From Phyllobacterium brassicacearum (GTDB lineage: Bacteria > Pseudomonadota > Alphaproteobacteria > Rhizobiales > Rhizobiaceae): a stretch of DNA of 64,000 bases. The notes under the pieces are model-generated. The model worked only from the letters and a program-made list of their open reading frames with translations. It ran no database searches and had not been told where the DNA came from. Below are positions 26,286 through 36,802 of the stretch, piece by piece. Numbering within the stretch: the first letter of the stretch is position 1; each line of letters starts with the position of its first letter. The position numbers were made by a program, and so were the translations under genes. The DNA is taken from NCBI RefSeq assembly GCF_003010955.1, contig NZ_PGGO01000009.1, positions 148,558-212,557 of the forward strand, written 5' to 3'.

Positions 26286-28079
26286 ATGCCGAGTTATCGC
26301 GCGCCTGTTGAAGATACGCTGTTCATCCTGAACGATGTTCTGGGTTTTGAACGCTACAACAACCTGCCGGGTTTTGGCGATGCGTCGCCGGATATCGTCG
26401 AAGCGATTCTTGGTGAAGGCGCCAAACTTGCCGAAAACACGTTGTTTCCAACCAACCAGATCGGTGATCACGAAGGTTGCGTTCGCCATGATGATGGCTC
26501 GGTCACCACACCGACAGGTTTCAAGGAAGCATTTGACCAGTATCGCGAGGGCGGCTGGGTGGGCCTTGCCGTGCCGCAGGAATTTGGCGGCCAGGGTCTG
26601 CCTTACGCGCTGCACGTCGCAGCGGGTGAATATATGGCTTCGGCGAACATGGCGCTGGTCATGTATCCCGGTCTGACGCAGGGCGCGATTGCCGCCATTC
26701 TCACGCACGGAACCGACGAGCAGAAGCAGGCCTACTTGCCCAAAATGACCGATGGTACCTGGACCGGCACCATGAACTTAACGGAGCCGCATTGCGGCAC
26801 CGATCTCGGTATGCTGCGCTCGAAAGCCGTGCCCAACGCCGATGGTTCGTACCGGATTTCCGGGCAGAAGATTTTCATCTCTGCCGGCGAGCATGACATG
26901 GCCGAGAACATCATTCATCTGGTTCTCGCCCGTATTGAAGGCGCACCGGAAGGCACGAAGGGCATTTCACTTTTCATCGTTCCCAAGTTCAATCTCGACG
27001 AGAATGGCAATCCCGGAACGCGCAATGGGGTATCGTGCGGCTCCATCGAAGAGAAGATGGGCATCCACGGCAACTCGACTTGCGTCATGAATTATGACGA
27101 AGCGACCGGCTACCTGATTGGCGGAGAGAACAAGGGCCTGCGCGCCATGTTCACGATGATGAACGAGGCGCGCCTCGGTGTTGCCCTGCAGGGTCTTTCC
27201 ATTGGCGAGATCGCTTACCAGAACGCTGCCATCTATGCGCGTGACCGTATCCAGGGGCGCTCACTGACCGGACCGAAGCAGCCGGACAAGAAGGCTGATC
27301 CGATCATCGTCCACCCGGACATCCGCCGCATCCTCCTGACGATCAAGTCTTTCAATGAGGCAGGACGCGCATTCATCCTCTGGTCGGCGTTGAAGTCGGA
27401 CATCGCGCATCGCTCGGGTGATGAGGCTGAAAGGCAGTTGGCGGATGACATCCTCGGCCTGATGACGCCGGTATTGAAAGGCGTCCTGACCGACAAGGGC
27501 TTCGAGCACGCTTGCATGGCACAGCAGGTCTTCGGCGGCCATGGCTACATCGAAGAACACGGCATGAGCCAGTATGTGCGCGATGCGCGCATCGCCATGA
27601 TCTACGAGGGTGCCAATGGTATCCAGGCGCTTGATCTCGTGGGGCGTAAGCTCGGTGCCAATGGCGGCCGTGCGGTCATGGCATTCTTCAAGGAAGTCGG
27701 TGATTTCTGCGAGGAAAATCGCGGCGACGAGAAGCTGTCCTTCTTCACCAAGCATTTGAAGAAGGGCCTCAACGACCTCCAGGCGGCATCCATGTGGCTG
27801 ATGCAGAACGGCATGGCGAACCCTGACAATGCGGGTGCCGCTTCGACCGACTACATGCATCTCTTCGGTCTGGTTTCGCTCGGCTATATGTGGGCACGAA
27901 TGGCGAAAGCATCGCATGCCAAGCTTGATGAAGGCGCTGGCAACAAGACATTCCATGAGACCAAGCTCGTTACGGGCAAATTCTTCATGGAGCGTGTCAT
28001 GCCGGAAACGTCAGCGCATCTTGCCCGAATTCAGACGGGAGCGGATACGATGATGGCGCTCGCTGCGGAAGCATTCTAA
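26286..28079 (+). CDS. Acyl-CoA dehydrogenase with C-terminal extension
   Basis: A 598-residue flavoprotein that oxidises acyl-CoA to trans-2-enoyl-CoA and passes electrons to ETF. ATG 26286 ([18 protein letters not shown]) follows a strong GGAGG and matches the family N-terminus. The FAD-domain motifs [17 protein letters not shown] and [19 protein letters not shown] are present. The catalytic Glu is in [19 protein letters not shown], and [18 protein letters not shown] precedes it. The extra C-terminal helical domain (last ~120 residues) places it in the AidB-like/long FadE subgroup. It is first in a four-gene operon under a palindromic site. Confidence 0.92.
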   Translation: MPSYRAPVEDTLFILNDVLGFERYNNLPGFGDASPDIVEAILGEGAKLAENTLFPTNQIGDHEGCVRHDDGSVTTPTGFKEAFDQYREGGWVGLAVPQEFGGQGLPYALHVAAGEYMASANMALVMYPGLTQGAIAAILTHGTDEQKQAYLPKMTDGTWTGTMNLTEPHCGTDLGMLRSKAVPNADGSYRISGQKIFISAGEHDMAENIIHLVLARIEGAPEGTKGISLFIVPKFNLDENGNPGTRNGVSCGSIEEKMGIHGNSTCVMNYDEATGYLIGGENKGLRAMFTMMNEARLGVALQGLSIGEIAYQNAAIYARDRIQGRSLTGPKQPDKKADPIIVHPDIRRILLTIKSFNEAGRAFILWSALKSDIAHRSGDEAERQLADDILGLMTPVLKGVLTDKGFEHACMAQQVFGGHGYIEEHGMSQYVRDARIAMIYEGANGIQALDLVGRKLGANGGRAVMAFFKEVGDFCEENRGDEKLSFFTKHLKKGLNDLQAASMWLMQNGMANPDNAGAASTDYMHLFGLVSLGYMWARMAKASHAKLDEGAGNKTFHETKLVTGKFFMERVMPETSAHLARIQTGADTMMALAAEAF

Positions 28080-28098
28080 GCTATCGCACGCTCATTTC

Positions 28099-28118
28099 GA
28101 GCCGCGGCCTCGCGGCTC
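28099..28118 (+). other. Intercistronic GC-rich hairpin in the beta-oxidation operon
   Basis: GAGCCGCG at 28099-28106 pairs with CGCGGCTC at 28111-28118 around GCCT, in the 65-bp gap between the two acyl-CoA dehydrogenase genes. There is no T-run. It could protect the upstream mRNA segment from 3' decay or reduce read-through. Confidence 0.6.
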
Positions 28119-28144
28119 CGTCAACTGATCTCGGGAGGTTTGTG

Positions 28145-29317
28145 ATGGGTCTGCGACCGGAAGAAGTATTGGGTGTTCCAAAACCCGACTGGAAGACTGA
28201 CGATGTCGTAATGCTGGAAGAGATGGCCACGAAATTTCTCGAGGCCGAGGTTCTGCCGCACTACGACCGTTTTGAGAAACAGGAAATGTTTGACCGTTCG
28301 GTCTGGGAGCTTGCCGGTGAGAACGGGCTCCTGTGCGCCTCAATGCCGGAAGAATATGGTGGGGCAGGCGGTACCTATGCGCACGAAAGCGCTATTCTTG
28401 AAGCCATCAGCCATGTCGGTGTCGACGGCTTCGGCATAGCCCTGCACAATTCCATCGTTGCTCCCTATATTCTCCACTATGGCTCGGAAGAGCAAAAGCA
28501 CAAATGGTTGCCGAAAATGGCGACCGGCGAGCTGATCGGCGCCATTGCCATGACCGAGCCCGGTGCGGGCTCGGACCTCCAGGGCGTCAAGACCAGCGCG
28601 AAAAGGGATGGCAACCACTACGTCATCAATGGGTCGAAGACATTCATCACCAACGGCCAGCTGGCAAATCTGATCGTTGTCGTGGCCAAGACGGATCCGG
28701 CGCAGGGGGCTAAGGGCACCTCACTCATCATCGTCGAAACCGATGGGCAGGAAGGTTTCGAACGCGGCCGCAATCTCGATAAGATTGGGTTGAAGTCGAA
28801 CGATACGTCGGAACTCTTTTTCAATGACGTCCGCGTGCCGACGTCCAATCTTCTTGGCACGGAAGAAGGACAGGGTTTTGTCCAGCTGATGCAGCAATTG
28901 CCCCAAGAACGCTTGCAGATTGGCGGGACGGCTATTGCAATGGCGGAACGTGCCATCGCTATTACGTCGGATTATGTCAAGGAGCGCAAGGCTTTCGGCA
29001 AGGCTGTCATAGATTTCCAGAACACACAGTTCAAGTTGGCCGAGCTCAAGACAGAGGCCACGATCGGCCGCGTTTTCTATAATCATTGCGTCGAACGCCA
29101 TGTGAGTGGCGGGCTCGATCCGGTTACGGCCTCCATGGCAAAGTACTGGCTCAGCGACCTGCAGAACAAGGTGGTCGACGAATGCCTGCAGCTGCATGGC
29201 GGGTACGGCTATATGAACGAATATCCGATTGCCCGCATGTTCCGCGACGCTCGCGTCCAGAGGATCTATGGCGGCACCAACGAAATCATGAAGCTTTTGA
29301 TCGCCCGCAGCCTTTGA
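28145..29317 (+). CDS. Long-chain-type acyl-CoA dehydrogenase
   Basis: A 390-residue acyl-CoA dehydrogenase of usual length. ATG 28145 has GGGAGG six bases before it. The signature blocks are AIAMTEPGAGSDLQGVK and QLHGGYGYMNEYPIARMFRD. The position that carries the catalytic Glu in medium-chain enzymes is Gly (RIYGGTNEIMK), while Glu occurs in QLPQERLQIG at about residue 254, as in long-chain (ACADL) enzymes. It therefore probably acts on long or branched acyl-CoA. It is 27 bp from the thiolase gene and co-transcribed with it. Confidence 0.92.
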   Translation: MGLRPEEVLGVPKPDWKTDDVVMLEEMATKFLEAEVLPHYDRFEKQEMFDRSVWELAGENGLLCASMPEEYGGAGGTYAHESAILEAISHVGVDGFGIALHNSIVAPYILHYGSEEQKHKWLPKMATGELIGAIAMTEPGAGSDLQGVKTSAKRDGNHYVINGSKTFITNGQLANLIVVVAKTDPAQGAKGTSLIIVETDGQEGFERGRNLDKIGLKSNDTSELFFNDVRVPTSNLLGTEEGQGFVQLMQQLPQERLQIGGTAIAMAERAIAITSDYVKERKAFGKAVIDFQNTQFKLAELKTEATIGRVFYNHCVERHVSGGLDPVTASMAKYWLSDLQNKVVDECLQLHGGYGYMNEYPIARMFRDARVQRIYGGTNEIMKLLIARSL

Positions 29318-29344
29318 GCTGCCGGTTCGAACAGGGAGAATGAA

Positions 29345-30553
29345 ATGACTGAGGCATATATCTATGACCACGTCCGTACCCCGCGTGGCAGGGGCAAGAA
29401 GGACGGCAGCCTGCACGAAGTGCCTGCCGTTCGTCTCGGCGCTCATGTGCTTGAGGCACTGCGCGATCGCAATGGCCTCGACACGGGCCTGGTCGACGAC
29501 ATCATCTACGGCTGCGTCGATCCGGTAGGTGAAGCTGGCGCCGTCATTCCGCGCTCCTCCGCTTTCGAAGCGGGATATGATTTCAAGGCGCCCGGCATGC
29601 AGATCTCGCGGTTCTGCGCGTCTGGCCTTGACGCAGTGAATTTTGCCGCTGCCAAGATCGTGCAAGGGGCGGACGACATTGTCATTGCCGGCGGTGTTGA
29701 ATCCATGTCGCGTGTCGGGATGGGCATGTCGGGTGGCGCCTGGTACATGGATCCGTCGGTCGGCCTGCCAGGTTATTTCATGCCTCAGGGCGTTTCCGCC
29801 GATCTGATCGCCACGAAATATGGCTTCAGCCGCGACGATGTTGACGCTTACGCGGTCGAAAGCCAGAAGCGAGCCGGTGAAGCCTGGAAGAAGGGCTACT
29901 TCAAGAATTCGGTGCTCGAGATCAAGGACCAAAACGGCCTTACGATTCTCGATCACGATGAGCATATGCGTCCGACCACGGACATGCAGGCGCTGGCTTC
30001 GCTCAATCCATCCTTCGTGATGCCTGGTGAAATGGGCGGCTTCAACGCTGTTGGCATTCAGGCACATCCCGAAGTTGAGACGATCAATCACGTGCATCAT
30101 GCCGGCAATTCGTCCGGTATTGTCGATGGCGCAGCAGGCGTATTGCTTGGCTCGAAGAGCGCGGGCAAGGCGATCGGCACAAAGCCGCGTGCCCGTATCC
30201 GTGCATTCGCCAATATCGGTTCGGACCCGGCGTTGATGCTGACCGGCCCAGTCGACGTAACGGAGAAACTCTTGAAGCGCGCCAAGATGAAGATTTCGGA
30301 CATCGATCTCTTTGAGCTCAACGAGGCATTTGCTGCTGTGGTGCTGCGCTACATGCAGGCCTTCGACATTCCGCGCGACAAGATCAACGTCAATGGCGGT
30401 GCCATCGCCATGGGGCATCCGCTTGGCGCCACAGGTGCAATGATCCTCGGCACTGTACTTGATGAACTGGAGCGCCGGGATCTCAATGTTGCGCTCGTTA
30501 CACTGTGCATCGGTGCGGGCATGGGCACCGCAACCATCATCGAACGCGTCTGA
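29345..30553 (+). CDS. Acetyl-CoA C-acyltransferase (beta-ketothiolase)
   Basis: A 402-residue thiolase that cleaves 3-ketoacyl-CoA to acetyl-CoA and a shortened acyl-CoA. The nucleophile Cys is in [13 protein letters not shown] near residue 92, the His in [16 protein letters not shown] near 358 and the second Cys in [13 protein letters not shown] near 386. AGAGA-type spacing (GGGAGA) precedes ATG 29345. It is followed 13 bp later by the FadJ-type gene, giving a degradative FadA-like role. Confidence 0.93.
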   Translation: MTEAYIYDHVRTPRGRGKKDGSLHEVPAVRLGAHVLEALRDRNGLDTGLVDDIIYGCVDPVGEAGAVIPRSSAFEAGYDFKAPGMQISRFCASGLDAVNFAAAKIVQGADDIVIAGGVESMSRVGMGMSGGAWYMDPSVGLPGYFMPQGVSADLIATKYGFSRDDVDAYAVESQKRAGEAWKKGYFKNSVLEIKDQNGLTILDHDEHMRPTTDMQALASLNPSFVMPGEMGGFNAVGIQAHPEVETINHVHHAGNSSGIVDGAAGVLLGSKSAGKAIGTKPRARIRAFANIGSDPALMLTGPVDVTEKLLKRAKMKISDIDLFELNEAFAAVVLRYMQAFDIPRDKINVNGGAIAMGHPLGATGAMILGTVLDELERRDLNVALVTLCIGAGMGTATIIERV

Positions 30554-30566
30554 GGAGATAAGGAAG

Positions 30567-32786
30567 ATGAGCTATACGAACTTCAAATTCGACGTCGACG
30601 CGGACGGTATTGCACTCATAACCTGGGATATGCCGGATAAGTCCATGAACGTCTTCACCGAAGAGGTGATGAAGGAACTCGACGCGATCGTCGATCGGGT
30701 TACGCAGGACGAAGCAATCAAGGGCGCCGTGATCACGTCCGGCAAGGACACGTTCTCTGGCGGTGCCGACCTGACCATGCTCAAGCGCATGTTCCAGCTT
30801 TTCCAGGAAGAGAAGGCGAAGGATCCGAAGAAGGCGGTCGAGCTCTTGTTCGAAAATACTGGCAAGATGGGTGGCCTTTTCCGCAAGCTGGAAACATGCG
30901 GGAAACCATGGGTTTCGGCGATCAACGGCACCTGCATGGGCGGCGCATTCGAGATGTCATTGGCGTGTCACGGCCGCGTCGTTTCCGACGACCCGTCGGT
31001 GAAGATGGCTCTGCCGGAAGTCAAGGTCGGCATCTTCCCGGGTGCCGGCGGCACACAGCGCGTCCCACGCCTGACCAACCAGCAGGACGCCCTGCAGATG
31101 ATGACGACCGGTTCCAGTCTGACGGCGTCCCGCGCCAAGGCGATGGGACTGGTACATGAGGTGGTTCCAGCCAAGAAGCTGGTGGATGCGGCCAAGAAGA
31201 TGATCAAGGCCGGTCTGAAGCCGGTGCAGCCATGGGACGAGAAGGGCTTCAAGCTCCCGGGCGGCGCGATCTATTCAGCGGCAGGAGCGAATCTCTGGCC
31301 GGCGGCGACGGCAATTCTTCGCCGCGAGACCTATGGCAATTATCCAGGTGCGGCCTCGATCCTGAAATCGGTGTATGAGGGCCTGCTTGTCCCGTTCGAT
31401 ACGGCACTCAAGATTGAGCAGCGTTACTTCACCAAGATATTGCAGACAACAGAAGCTGGAATGATGATCCGCTCGCTGTTCGTATCCTTGCAGGAACTGA
31501 ACAAGGGCGCCCGTCGTCCAGCTGATGTCAAACCGACGAAGTTCAAGAAAATCGGTGTTATCGGCGCGGGCTTCATGGGAGCTGGCATTGCCTACGTCAC
31601 TGCCAAAGCAGGCATCCCGGTTGTGCTCCTCGACCAAAGCCTCGAGGCTGCGGAAAAGGGCAAGGCGCAATCCGCCGAGCTGATCACCAAGGAAATGCAG
31701 AGGGGCAAGGCCACTGCGGAAGAAAAGGAAAAGCTTCTCGGTCTGATCACACCATCTGCTGATTATGCCGATCTCGAAGGCGCAGATCTCGTCATCGAAG
31801 CGGTGTTCGAAGATCGTGAAGTCAAGCGGATCGCTACAGAAAAGGCGGAAGCCGTGTTGAAGTCAGCGGCGATCTTTGCATCCAACACTTCGACACTGCC
31901 TATTACTGGCCTTTCCAAGGTATCGCAGCGTCCAAAGAATTTTGTCGGGATTCATTTCTTCTCGCCAGTTGACAAGATGCTGCTGGTGGAAGTCATTCTC
32001 GGCAAGAAAACATCGGACAAGGCGCTTGCCGTTGCGCTCGACTACGTGCGTGCGATCAAGAAGACGCCGATCGTCGTCAACGACACCCGCGGCTTCTACG
32101 TCAATCGCTGCGTGCTGCGTTACATGTCGGAGGCCTACAACATGCTGGTCGAAGGTGTGCCGCCCGCAATGATCGAGAATGTCGCGCGTATGGCGGGTAT
32201 GCCGGTCGGTCCATTGGCGCTCAATGACGAGACTGCGATTGACCTGTCGCAGAAGATCCTGAAGGCCACATTGGCGGATCTTGGTCCAAAGTCTGTCGAT
32301 CCGCGGCATGTTGAGCTCGTGAACACACTGGTCGATAAGTATGATCGCCGTGGCCGGAAGAACGGCAAGGGCTTCTATGATTACCCTGCCAAACCCGCGA
32401 AGAAGCAGTTGTGGCCGGAGCTCAAGACGCTTTATCCGCAACAGGACCCGGACAAGATCGATGTGAATGTCCTGAAGCAGCGTTTCCTCTTCACCATTGC
32501 CCTTGAAGCAGCCCGCGTCATGGAGGAAGGCATTGTCACCGATCCGCGTGAAGCGGATGTGGGGTCGATCCTTGCTTTCGGCTTTGCACCCTATACGGGC
32601 GGAACCCTGTCCTACATCGATGGGATGGGCGCGGCGAAGTTCGTCGAAATCGCCAAGGGGCTGCAGCGCAAATATGGCGCACAGTTCAAGGCGCCGAAGC
32701 TGCTGCTCGACATGGCCGAAAAGGGTGACACCTTCTACGAAAGGTTCAATCCCTACCCGGTCGAGGAAAAGAAAAAGGCCGCCTGA
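30567..32786 (+). CDS. FadJ/FadB-type 3-hydroxyacyl-CoA dehydrogenase / enoyl-CoA hydratase fusion
   Basis: A 739-residue bifunctional beta-oxidation enzyme. Residues 1-190 are a crotonase domain: oxyanion-hole segments SGGADLTML and [14 protein letters not shown], with the catalytic Glu in [18 protein letters not shown]. The NAD-binding domain starts at about residue 328 ([18 protein letters not shown]), with the catalytic His in [13 protein letters not shown]. Two C-terminal HAD domains follow (DTRGFYVNR, then NGKGFYDYP). Together with the thiolase it forms the trifunctional complex. ATG 30567 has GGAAG upstream. A terminator follows. Confidence 0.94.
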   Translation: MSYTNFKFDVDADGIALITWDMPDKSMNVFTEEVMKELDAIVDRVTQDEAIKGAVITSGKDTFSGGADLTMLKRMFQLFQEEKAKDPKKAVELLFENTGKMGGLFRKLETCGKPWVSAINGTCMGGAFEMSLACHGRVVSDDPSVKMALPEVKVGIFPGAGGTQRVPRLTNQQDALQMMTTGSSLTASRAKAMGLVHEVVPAKKLVDAAKKMIKAGLKPVQPWDEKGFKLPGGAIYSAAGANLWPAATAILRRETYGNYPGAASILKSVYEGLLVPFDTALKIEQRYFTKILQTTEAGMMIRSLFVSLQELNKGARRPADVKPTKFKKIGVIGAGFMGAGIAYVTAKAGIPVVLLDQSLEAAEKGKAQSAELITKEMQRGKATAEEKEKLLGLITPSADYADLEGADLVIEAVFEDREVKRIATEKAEAVLKSAAIFASNTSTLPITGLSKVSQRPKNFVGIHFFSPVDKMLLVEVILGKKTSDKALAVALDYVRAIKKTPIVVNDTRGFYVNRCVLRYMSEAYNMLVEGVPPAMIENVARMAGMPVGPLALNDETAIDLSQKILKATLADLGPKSVDPRHVELVNTLVDKYDRRGRKNGKGFYDYPAKPAKKQLWPELKTLYPQQDPDKIDVNVLKQRFLFTIALEAARVMEEGIVTDPREADVGSILAFGFAPYTGGTLSYIDGMGAAKFVEIAKGLQRKYGAQFKAPKLLLDMAEKGDTFYERFNPYPVEEKKKAA

Positions 32787-32808
32787 GCGTTCGGTCGAAC
32801 ATTTTTGG

Positions 32809-32835
32809 AAGGGCGGGCACTGCTCGCCCTTTTTC
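32809..32835 (+). terminator. Rho-independent terminator of the beta-oxidation operon
   Basis: AAGGGCG at 32809-32815 and CGCCCTT at 32825-32831 form the stem and the sequence continues TTTC, 23 bp after the FadJ-type stop codon. Stem followed by five T residues on the plus strand is a standard intrinsic terminator. Confidence 0.85.
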
Positions 32836-32937
32836 TGTTTGTGGATAAGAAAGTTTTCCGCAATTTCACTCGACTTTTCCGTGATTCCTTTTTAGAACAT
32901 TAGGGAAGGTATTTTTTCCTTGTCTCTGGAACACCCC

Positions 32938-33579
32938 ATGTTTTCACATGACCGCATCTGGGCGGCCATCGACGCGCTGGCAGAACGCCATTCCCTCTCC
33001 GTTTCCGGATTGGCGAAGCGGGCTGGGCTTGACCCAACGACCTTCAACAAATCGAAGCGGTACGCTGTGGACGGACGCGCGCGCTGGCCCTCGACTGAAT
33101 CCCTGGCGAAGATCATGGAAGCGACTGGGGCATCGCTCGACGAGTTCATGATGCTGGTTGTCGGCAAGGCTTCGCGTTCAGGCGGTACGGCAACGCGTTC
33201 CGTGCCGCTTCTTGGCTTTGCACAAGCTGGTGCAGGCGGTTTCTTTGACGATGGCGGATTTCCCGTAGGACAGGGCTGGGATGTGGTCGAGTTTCCGATC
33301 GGTCCCGGTGACTCGGTTTATGCGCTGGAAGTGTCGGGCGATTCCATGTTGCCGCTATACCGGGACGGCGATACGATTATCGTCTCGCCAGGCGCTGCCG
33401 TACGGCGCGGTGACCGCGTCGTGGTGCGCACGAAGGACGGCGAGGTCATGGCCAAGGTCCTTGCGCGTCAGACGCCACGCACTATCGAATTGCAGTCGAT
33501 GAATCCTGAACACCCTAATCGCACTTTTGACGCGGCTCACATTGACTGGGTCGCCCGGATCCTATGGGCAAGCCAGTAG
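32938..33579 (+). CDS. XRE / S24-family (LexA-like) repressor protein
   Basis: About 213 residues from ATG 32938; a TTG at 32920 with GGAAGG upstream would add six residues. Residues 1-75 are a helix-turn-helix domain (LSVSGLAKRAGLDPTTFNKS). The C-terminal half is an S24 peptidase domain: GDSMLPLYRDGDTIIV carries the Ser nucleophile, and GDRVVVRTKDGEVMAKVL carries the Lys. Such proteins resemble phage CI repressors but single chromosomal copies are common in this order. No phage gene is nearby. Self-cleavage in response to stress is possible but unproven. Confidence 0.87.
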   Translation: MFSHDRIWAAIDALAERHSLSVSGLAKRAGLDPTTFNKSKRYAVDGRARWPSTESLAKIMEATGASLDEFMMLVVGKASRSGGTATRSVPLLGFAQAGAGGFFDDGGFPVGQGWDVVEFPIGPGDSVYALEVSGDSMLPLYRDGDTIIVSPGAAVRRGDRVVVRTKDGEVMAKVLARQTPRTIELQSMNPEHPNRTFDAAHIDWVARILWASQ

Positions 33580-33592
33580 GAAATTTTTCCGC

Positions 33593-34468
33593 ATGCGTCA
33601 GTTGCCGCTTTATGTTCTGACCGTCCTCGTTGCCTTCGCGCTGACGTATGCCTTTGTCGCGCCCTTCTACGGTGGCATCGATACACCGGCTGTGACCAAC
33701 CAGGATGTTGACATCGCGCCCGAAGACTTCGAGCTGCCAGATGAAATGAAGAATGACGTTCCGGACAGCGCGCCACAGACTGGGCAGTTGCAGGGACGAG
33801 TGACGTCCCCCGAAGCGCGGCAGGTTGACCCGGATGCGGCATTGCCAGACAGTCAATCAACGCCACTGCAACGTGTCGAGCCGCGTCAACCATTGAGTGA
33901 ACTCGGGCGGGCCGCACCCGTAGCGCCGCCTCCACCCCCGGTCCCGGTCGACAATACGGCAAAGCCAATTCTACTTTACCAACCAGTCGCAATTGCAGCG
34001 GGAACGATCGAAGCATCAGGTTACAAGATCGCGCTTGAGGGCATCGAAACCCTGCCGATCGATGAGACCTGCAGTGCCAACGACGGCGCGACCTGGCCAT
34101 GCGGTATGGCAGCGAGGACGGCCTTTCGCAATTGGCTGCGTTCACGAGCGATTGAATGCAATGTACCTGGTCAGCCGTCGGACGAACTCATTGCGACCCA
34201 GTGCAAGCTTGGGCACGCTGACCTTGCGCAATGGCTCGTGGAAAACGGCTGGGCACGCGCCAAGGATGGAACGCCGATGGCAGACGTGATGAAGAAAGCT
34301 GAGGAAGACAAGCGCGGGATCTTTGGCGATCCGCCGGCAGCCCTTCCAGCTACTCAGGAAGTACCAATGCCGTCATTTGGCGATACGCTATTGCCGCCGG
34401 ACGAACCTGCCGTCACACCGCTGCCATTGACTGCGCCGGACGCGCCGTTTCCGCCACGTCCGCAGTAA
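33593..34468 (+). CDS. Membrane-anchored thermonuclease-like (SNase-fold) protein
   Basis: A 291-residue protein from ATG 33593. One N-terminal membrane helix (LYVLTVLVAFALTYAFVAPF) is followed by a long acidic and Pro-rich linker (residues 30-130), and then a staphylococcal-nuclease-like domain. The domain shows IALEGIETLPIDETC, PCGMAARTAFRNWLRSR and LAQWLVENGWARAKDG, with Cys pairs that may form disulfides in the periplasm. The classical catalytic Arg/Glu/Arg set is not clearly complete, so enzyme activity is uncertain. The C-terminus is Pro-rich. It is next to the S24 repressor but need not be functionally linked. Confidence 0.7.
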   Translation: MRQLPLYVLTVLVAFALTYAFVAPFYGGIDTPAVTNQDVDIAPEDFELPDEMKNDVPDSAPQTGQLQGRVTSPEARQVDPDAALPDSQSTPLQRVEPRQPLSELGRAAPVAPPPPPVPVDNTAKPILLYQPVAIAAGTIEASGYKIALEGIETLPIDETCSANDGATWPCGMAARTAFRNWLRSRAIECNVPGQPSDELIATQCKLGHADLAQWLVENGWARAKDGTPMADVMKKAEEDKRGIFGDPPAALPATQEVPMPSFGDTLLPPDEPAVTPLPLTAPDAPFPPRPQ

Positions 34469-34477
34469 GTTTCTTAT

Positions 34478-34861
34478 TCAGGCTTCGTGACAGACCGCCT
34501 CAATATTGTGGCCGTCGGGATCACGCACAAATGCCCCATAATAGTTGGGATGGTAATGCGCGCGCAGCCCCGGCTGGCCGTTGTCAGTGCCGCCCGCTGC
34601 TATTGCCGCCTTATAGAAGGCATCGACGACCGCCCGGCTACCGACGCGAAAGGCCACGTGGACAGGGGGCTTGTTGGGAGTGCCACTGACAACCCAGAAA
34701 TCCGGCTTGCCTCCCTCGCCAAATCCGGCAACGTCTTCACTGCCCGTGACCGAAGCCGGGAACTCCACGATCAGTTCGTATCCAATCGCGGCGAGTGCGT
34801 TGGAATAAAACTTCTTGCTCTGCTGGTAATTGCTTACTGCGACGCCTGTATGATCGATCAT
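34478..34861 (-). CDS. VOC-family (glyoxalase-like) protein
   Basis: A 127-residue vicinal-oxygen-chelate protein. The first beta-alpha-beta unit reads MIDHTGVAVSNYQQSKKFYSN with a metal-ligand His, and the end has the family pattern YGAFVRDPDGHNIEAVCHEA with the closing Glu. Members are glyoxalases, dioxygenases or antibiotic-binding proteins; the substrate cannot be told. It lies beside a MITE-like element on its 5' side, so its promoter may sit in or at the edge of that element. Confidence 0.85.
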   Translation of the reverse strand: MIDHTGVAVSNYQQSKKFYSNALAAIGYELIVEFPASVTGSEDVAGFGEGGKPDFWVVSGTPNKPPVHVAFRVGSRAVVDAFYKAAIAAGGTDNGQPGLRAHYHPNYYGAFVRDPDGHNIEAVCHEA

Positions 34862-34874
34862 TCAGTCCTCCCAA

Positions 34875-35011
34875 GGATAAGGGTCAGTACCCATTAATCT
34901 GGTCGAAATGGTATGAGGCTTTTCGTTCGGATACGAGGAGCAAAGGCGATGGAAATGTTTATCCATTTTCGAGCCTTTTTCGATCATATTAATGAGCCCT
35001 GACCCTAATGC
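34875..35011. mobile_element. MITE-like element with imperfect terminal inverted repeats
   Basis: The left end (from 34875) reads GATAAGGGTCAGT-ACC-CATTAAT-CTG, and the reverse complement of the right end (from 35011) reads GCATTAGGGTCAG-GGCT-CATTAAT-ATG, with further matches over TCGAAA. About 26 of the outer 35 bases match. The 137-bp element has no gene and fills the gap between the VOC gene start and the lysK stop. No target duplication was identified. A transposase-dependent miniature element or a REP-type repeat would fit. Confidence 0.6.
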
Positions 35012-35019
35012 TTGTCAGC

Positions 35020-36675
35020 CTATGATAGATTCCCCGCCAGCGCCTTTGCAATGAGGGCGCGCGTCTCCACAATGCCATAAAGCGCAACGAAGGAGCCAAA
35101 GCGCGGTCCTCGCTCCTGTCCGATGAGCACTTCATAGAGCATCTGGAAGAAAGAGACTGAAACGCCGGGGCCGCCTTCAGGACTTTTCTTCGTATGATCC
35201 TGGTAGCGTTCGATAGCGCGGGCGACGTCGAGTATGGCATTCTGTATCTCGCTGCCGTCAGCATCATCGGGTAGCGTTGCGAGCTTCTTGTCCATTTCTT
35301 CCAAAGCAATGCGCTCCACGTCGTCCGGCGCACGGAATTTCTTGGACGGTTTGACGAAGTCGTTGAAATAGCGGATCGCGTAACCGACCAAAGCATCCAG
35401 TTCGGGATTGTTCTCAGCGGTGACGCCTGGGGCATAACGCGAAATAAAGCCCCAGAGCACGCTGCTGTTCTCGGCATTGGAGGCGCTGACAAGATTGAGC
35501 AGAAGCGCGAACGGAACTGGCATCTCGATGGCTGGCGGATTGCCGCTGTGCAAGTGCCAGACCGGATTGTTCAGCCGGTCTTTCCAGGATTGCTTTCCAT
35601 AAGCGGAAAGGTAGGTGAAGTACTCATCCACCGCCTTGGGAATGACATCGAAATAAAGCCTCTTTGCCGTTCGCGGTTTCTGGAACATGTAAAGGCCCAG
35701 GCTTTCAGTTGGCGCATAGGTCAACCATTCGTCGATGCTGAGGCCATTGCCCTTCGACTTGGATATCTTCTGGCCGACGTCGTCGAGAAACAGTTCATAG
35801 ACAAAATGCTCGGGAGCACGGCCGCCCAAAATCTCGCAAATGCGGTCGTAGATGACAGCATTTGTCTGATGGTCTTTGCCGAACATCTCGAAATCCACGC
35901 CAAGAGCCGCCCAACGCATGCCGAAGTCAGGCTTCCATTGTAGCTTGACGTTCCCGCCCGTCACCGGAAGGGTCGTCTCAACGCCGTTCTCGTCGTCAAA
36001 AGTGATCGTGCCATTCTTCGCGTCGATATGCTTCAACGGCACGTACAAAACTCGGCCGCTTGTCGGAGAAATCGGCAAGAACGGGCTGTAGGTGGCCTGA
36101 CGTTCCTCACCGAGCGTGGGCAGCATCACCTTCATGATGTCGTCATAGCGCTCGGCCGCACGCAACAACACTTCATCAAAGCGACCCGACTTGTAGTAGT
36201 CCGTCGCGCTCGCGAATTCGTAGTCGAAGCCGAACGTATCAAGGAACCGGCACAGCATGACATTGTTGTGGTCGGCGAAACTCTTGTAGTTGCCGCCGAA
36301 GGGGTTGGGAACTGCGGAGAGGGGCTCGTGCAGGTGTGGCGCCAGCAAGGAAGGGTCCGGCACATTGTCCGGAATCTTGCGCATCCCATCCATATCGTCG
36401 GAGAAGCAGAGCAACTTCGTCTTAACGGTATCCTTCGTCAGCACGTGAAAAGCGTGGCGCACCATCGAGGTTCGGGCGACCTCTCCAAACGTTCCGATAT
36501 GTGGCAAACCCGACGGGCCGTAGCCAGTCTCGAACAGAACCGTATCGGGAAAACCGGTCCTCTCGTAGCGTTTGATGATCTTTCGCGCCTCTTCGAAGGG
36601 CCACGCTTTGGCCTCTGCTGCCGTCTCGATCAATTCGGCGGTCAGTTCGATTTGGTTGTGTAGGCGCGAAGTCAT
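35020..36675 (-). CDS. lysS: Lysyl-tRNA synthetase, class I
   Basis: A 551-residue class I LysRS, which charges tRNA-Lys. It has the Rossmann HIGH-type motif [13 protein letters not shown] at about residue 57 and the KMSKS-type motif [11 protein letters not shown] at about residue 303. The alpha-helix-cage anticodon-binding domain fills the C-terminal third. Class I LysRS is found in archaea and in alphaproteobacteria in place of the class II enzyme, so it helps place the genome. ATG 36675 ([16 protein letters not shown]) was chosen over an upstream in-frame ATG because homology begins there. It is also called lysK in some annotations. Confidence 0.95.
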   Translation of the reverse strand: MTSRLHNQIELTAELIETAAEAKAWPFEEARKIIKRYERTGFPDTVLFETGYGPSGLPHIGTFGEVARTSMVRHAFHVLTKDTVKTKLLCFSDDMDGMRKIPDNVPDPSLLAPHLHEPLSAVPNPFGGNYKSFADHNNVMLCRFLDTFGFDYEFASATDYYKSGRFDEVLLRAAERYDDIMKVMLPTLGEERQATYSPFLPISPTSGRVLYVPLKHIDAKNGTITFDDENGVETTLPVTGGNVKLQWKPDFGMRWAALGVDFEMFGKDHQTNAVIYDRICEILGGRAPEHFVYELFLDDVGQKISKSKGNGLSIDEWLTYAPTESLGLYMFQKPRTAKRLYFDVIPKAVDEYFTYLSAYGKQSWKDRLNNPVWHLHSGNPPAIEMPVPFALLLNLVSASNAENSSVLWGFISRYAPGVTAENNPELDALVGYAIRYFNDFVKPSKKFRAPDDVERIALEEMDKKLATLPDDADGSEIQNAILDVARAIERYQDHTKKSPEGGPGVSVSFFQMLYEVLIGQERGPRFGSFVALYGIVETRALIAKALAGNLS

Positions 36676-36802
36676 TCGTTTTTCCTGCGTTTCCTGCCAT
36701 TTGGTGGAGCGCGCGGACACTATGGCGGCAGGCTGCCCGCGTCAATCACAACTGTCCGTGCGAGAACCATCCACTACGGATTTTTGGCATGGCAGGACGC
36801 CT

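Noticed and set aside
28721..30418. A 565-codon open frame on the minus strand inside the beta-oxidation genes
   Set aside because: It is antisense to an acyl-CoA dehydrogenase and a thiolase that match their families throughout. High-GC codon use keeps the opposite frame open; the predicted protein has no family features.
32938..33579. S24 repressor as a sign of a prophage
   Set aside because: No integrase, structural or lysis gene nearby; neighbours are housekeeping or metabolic.
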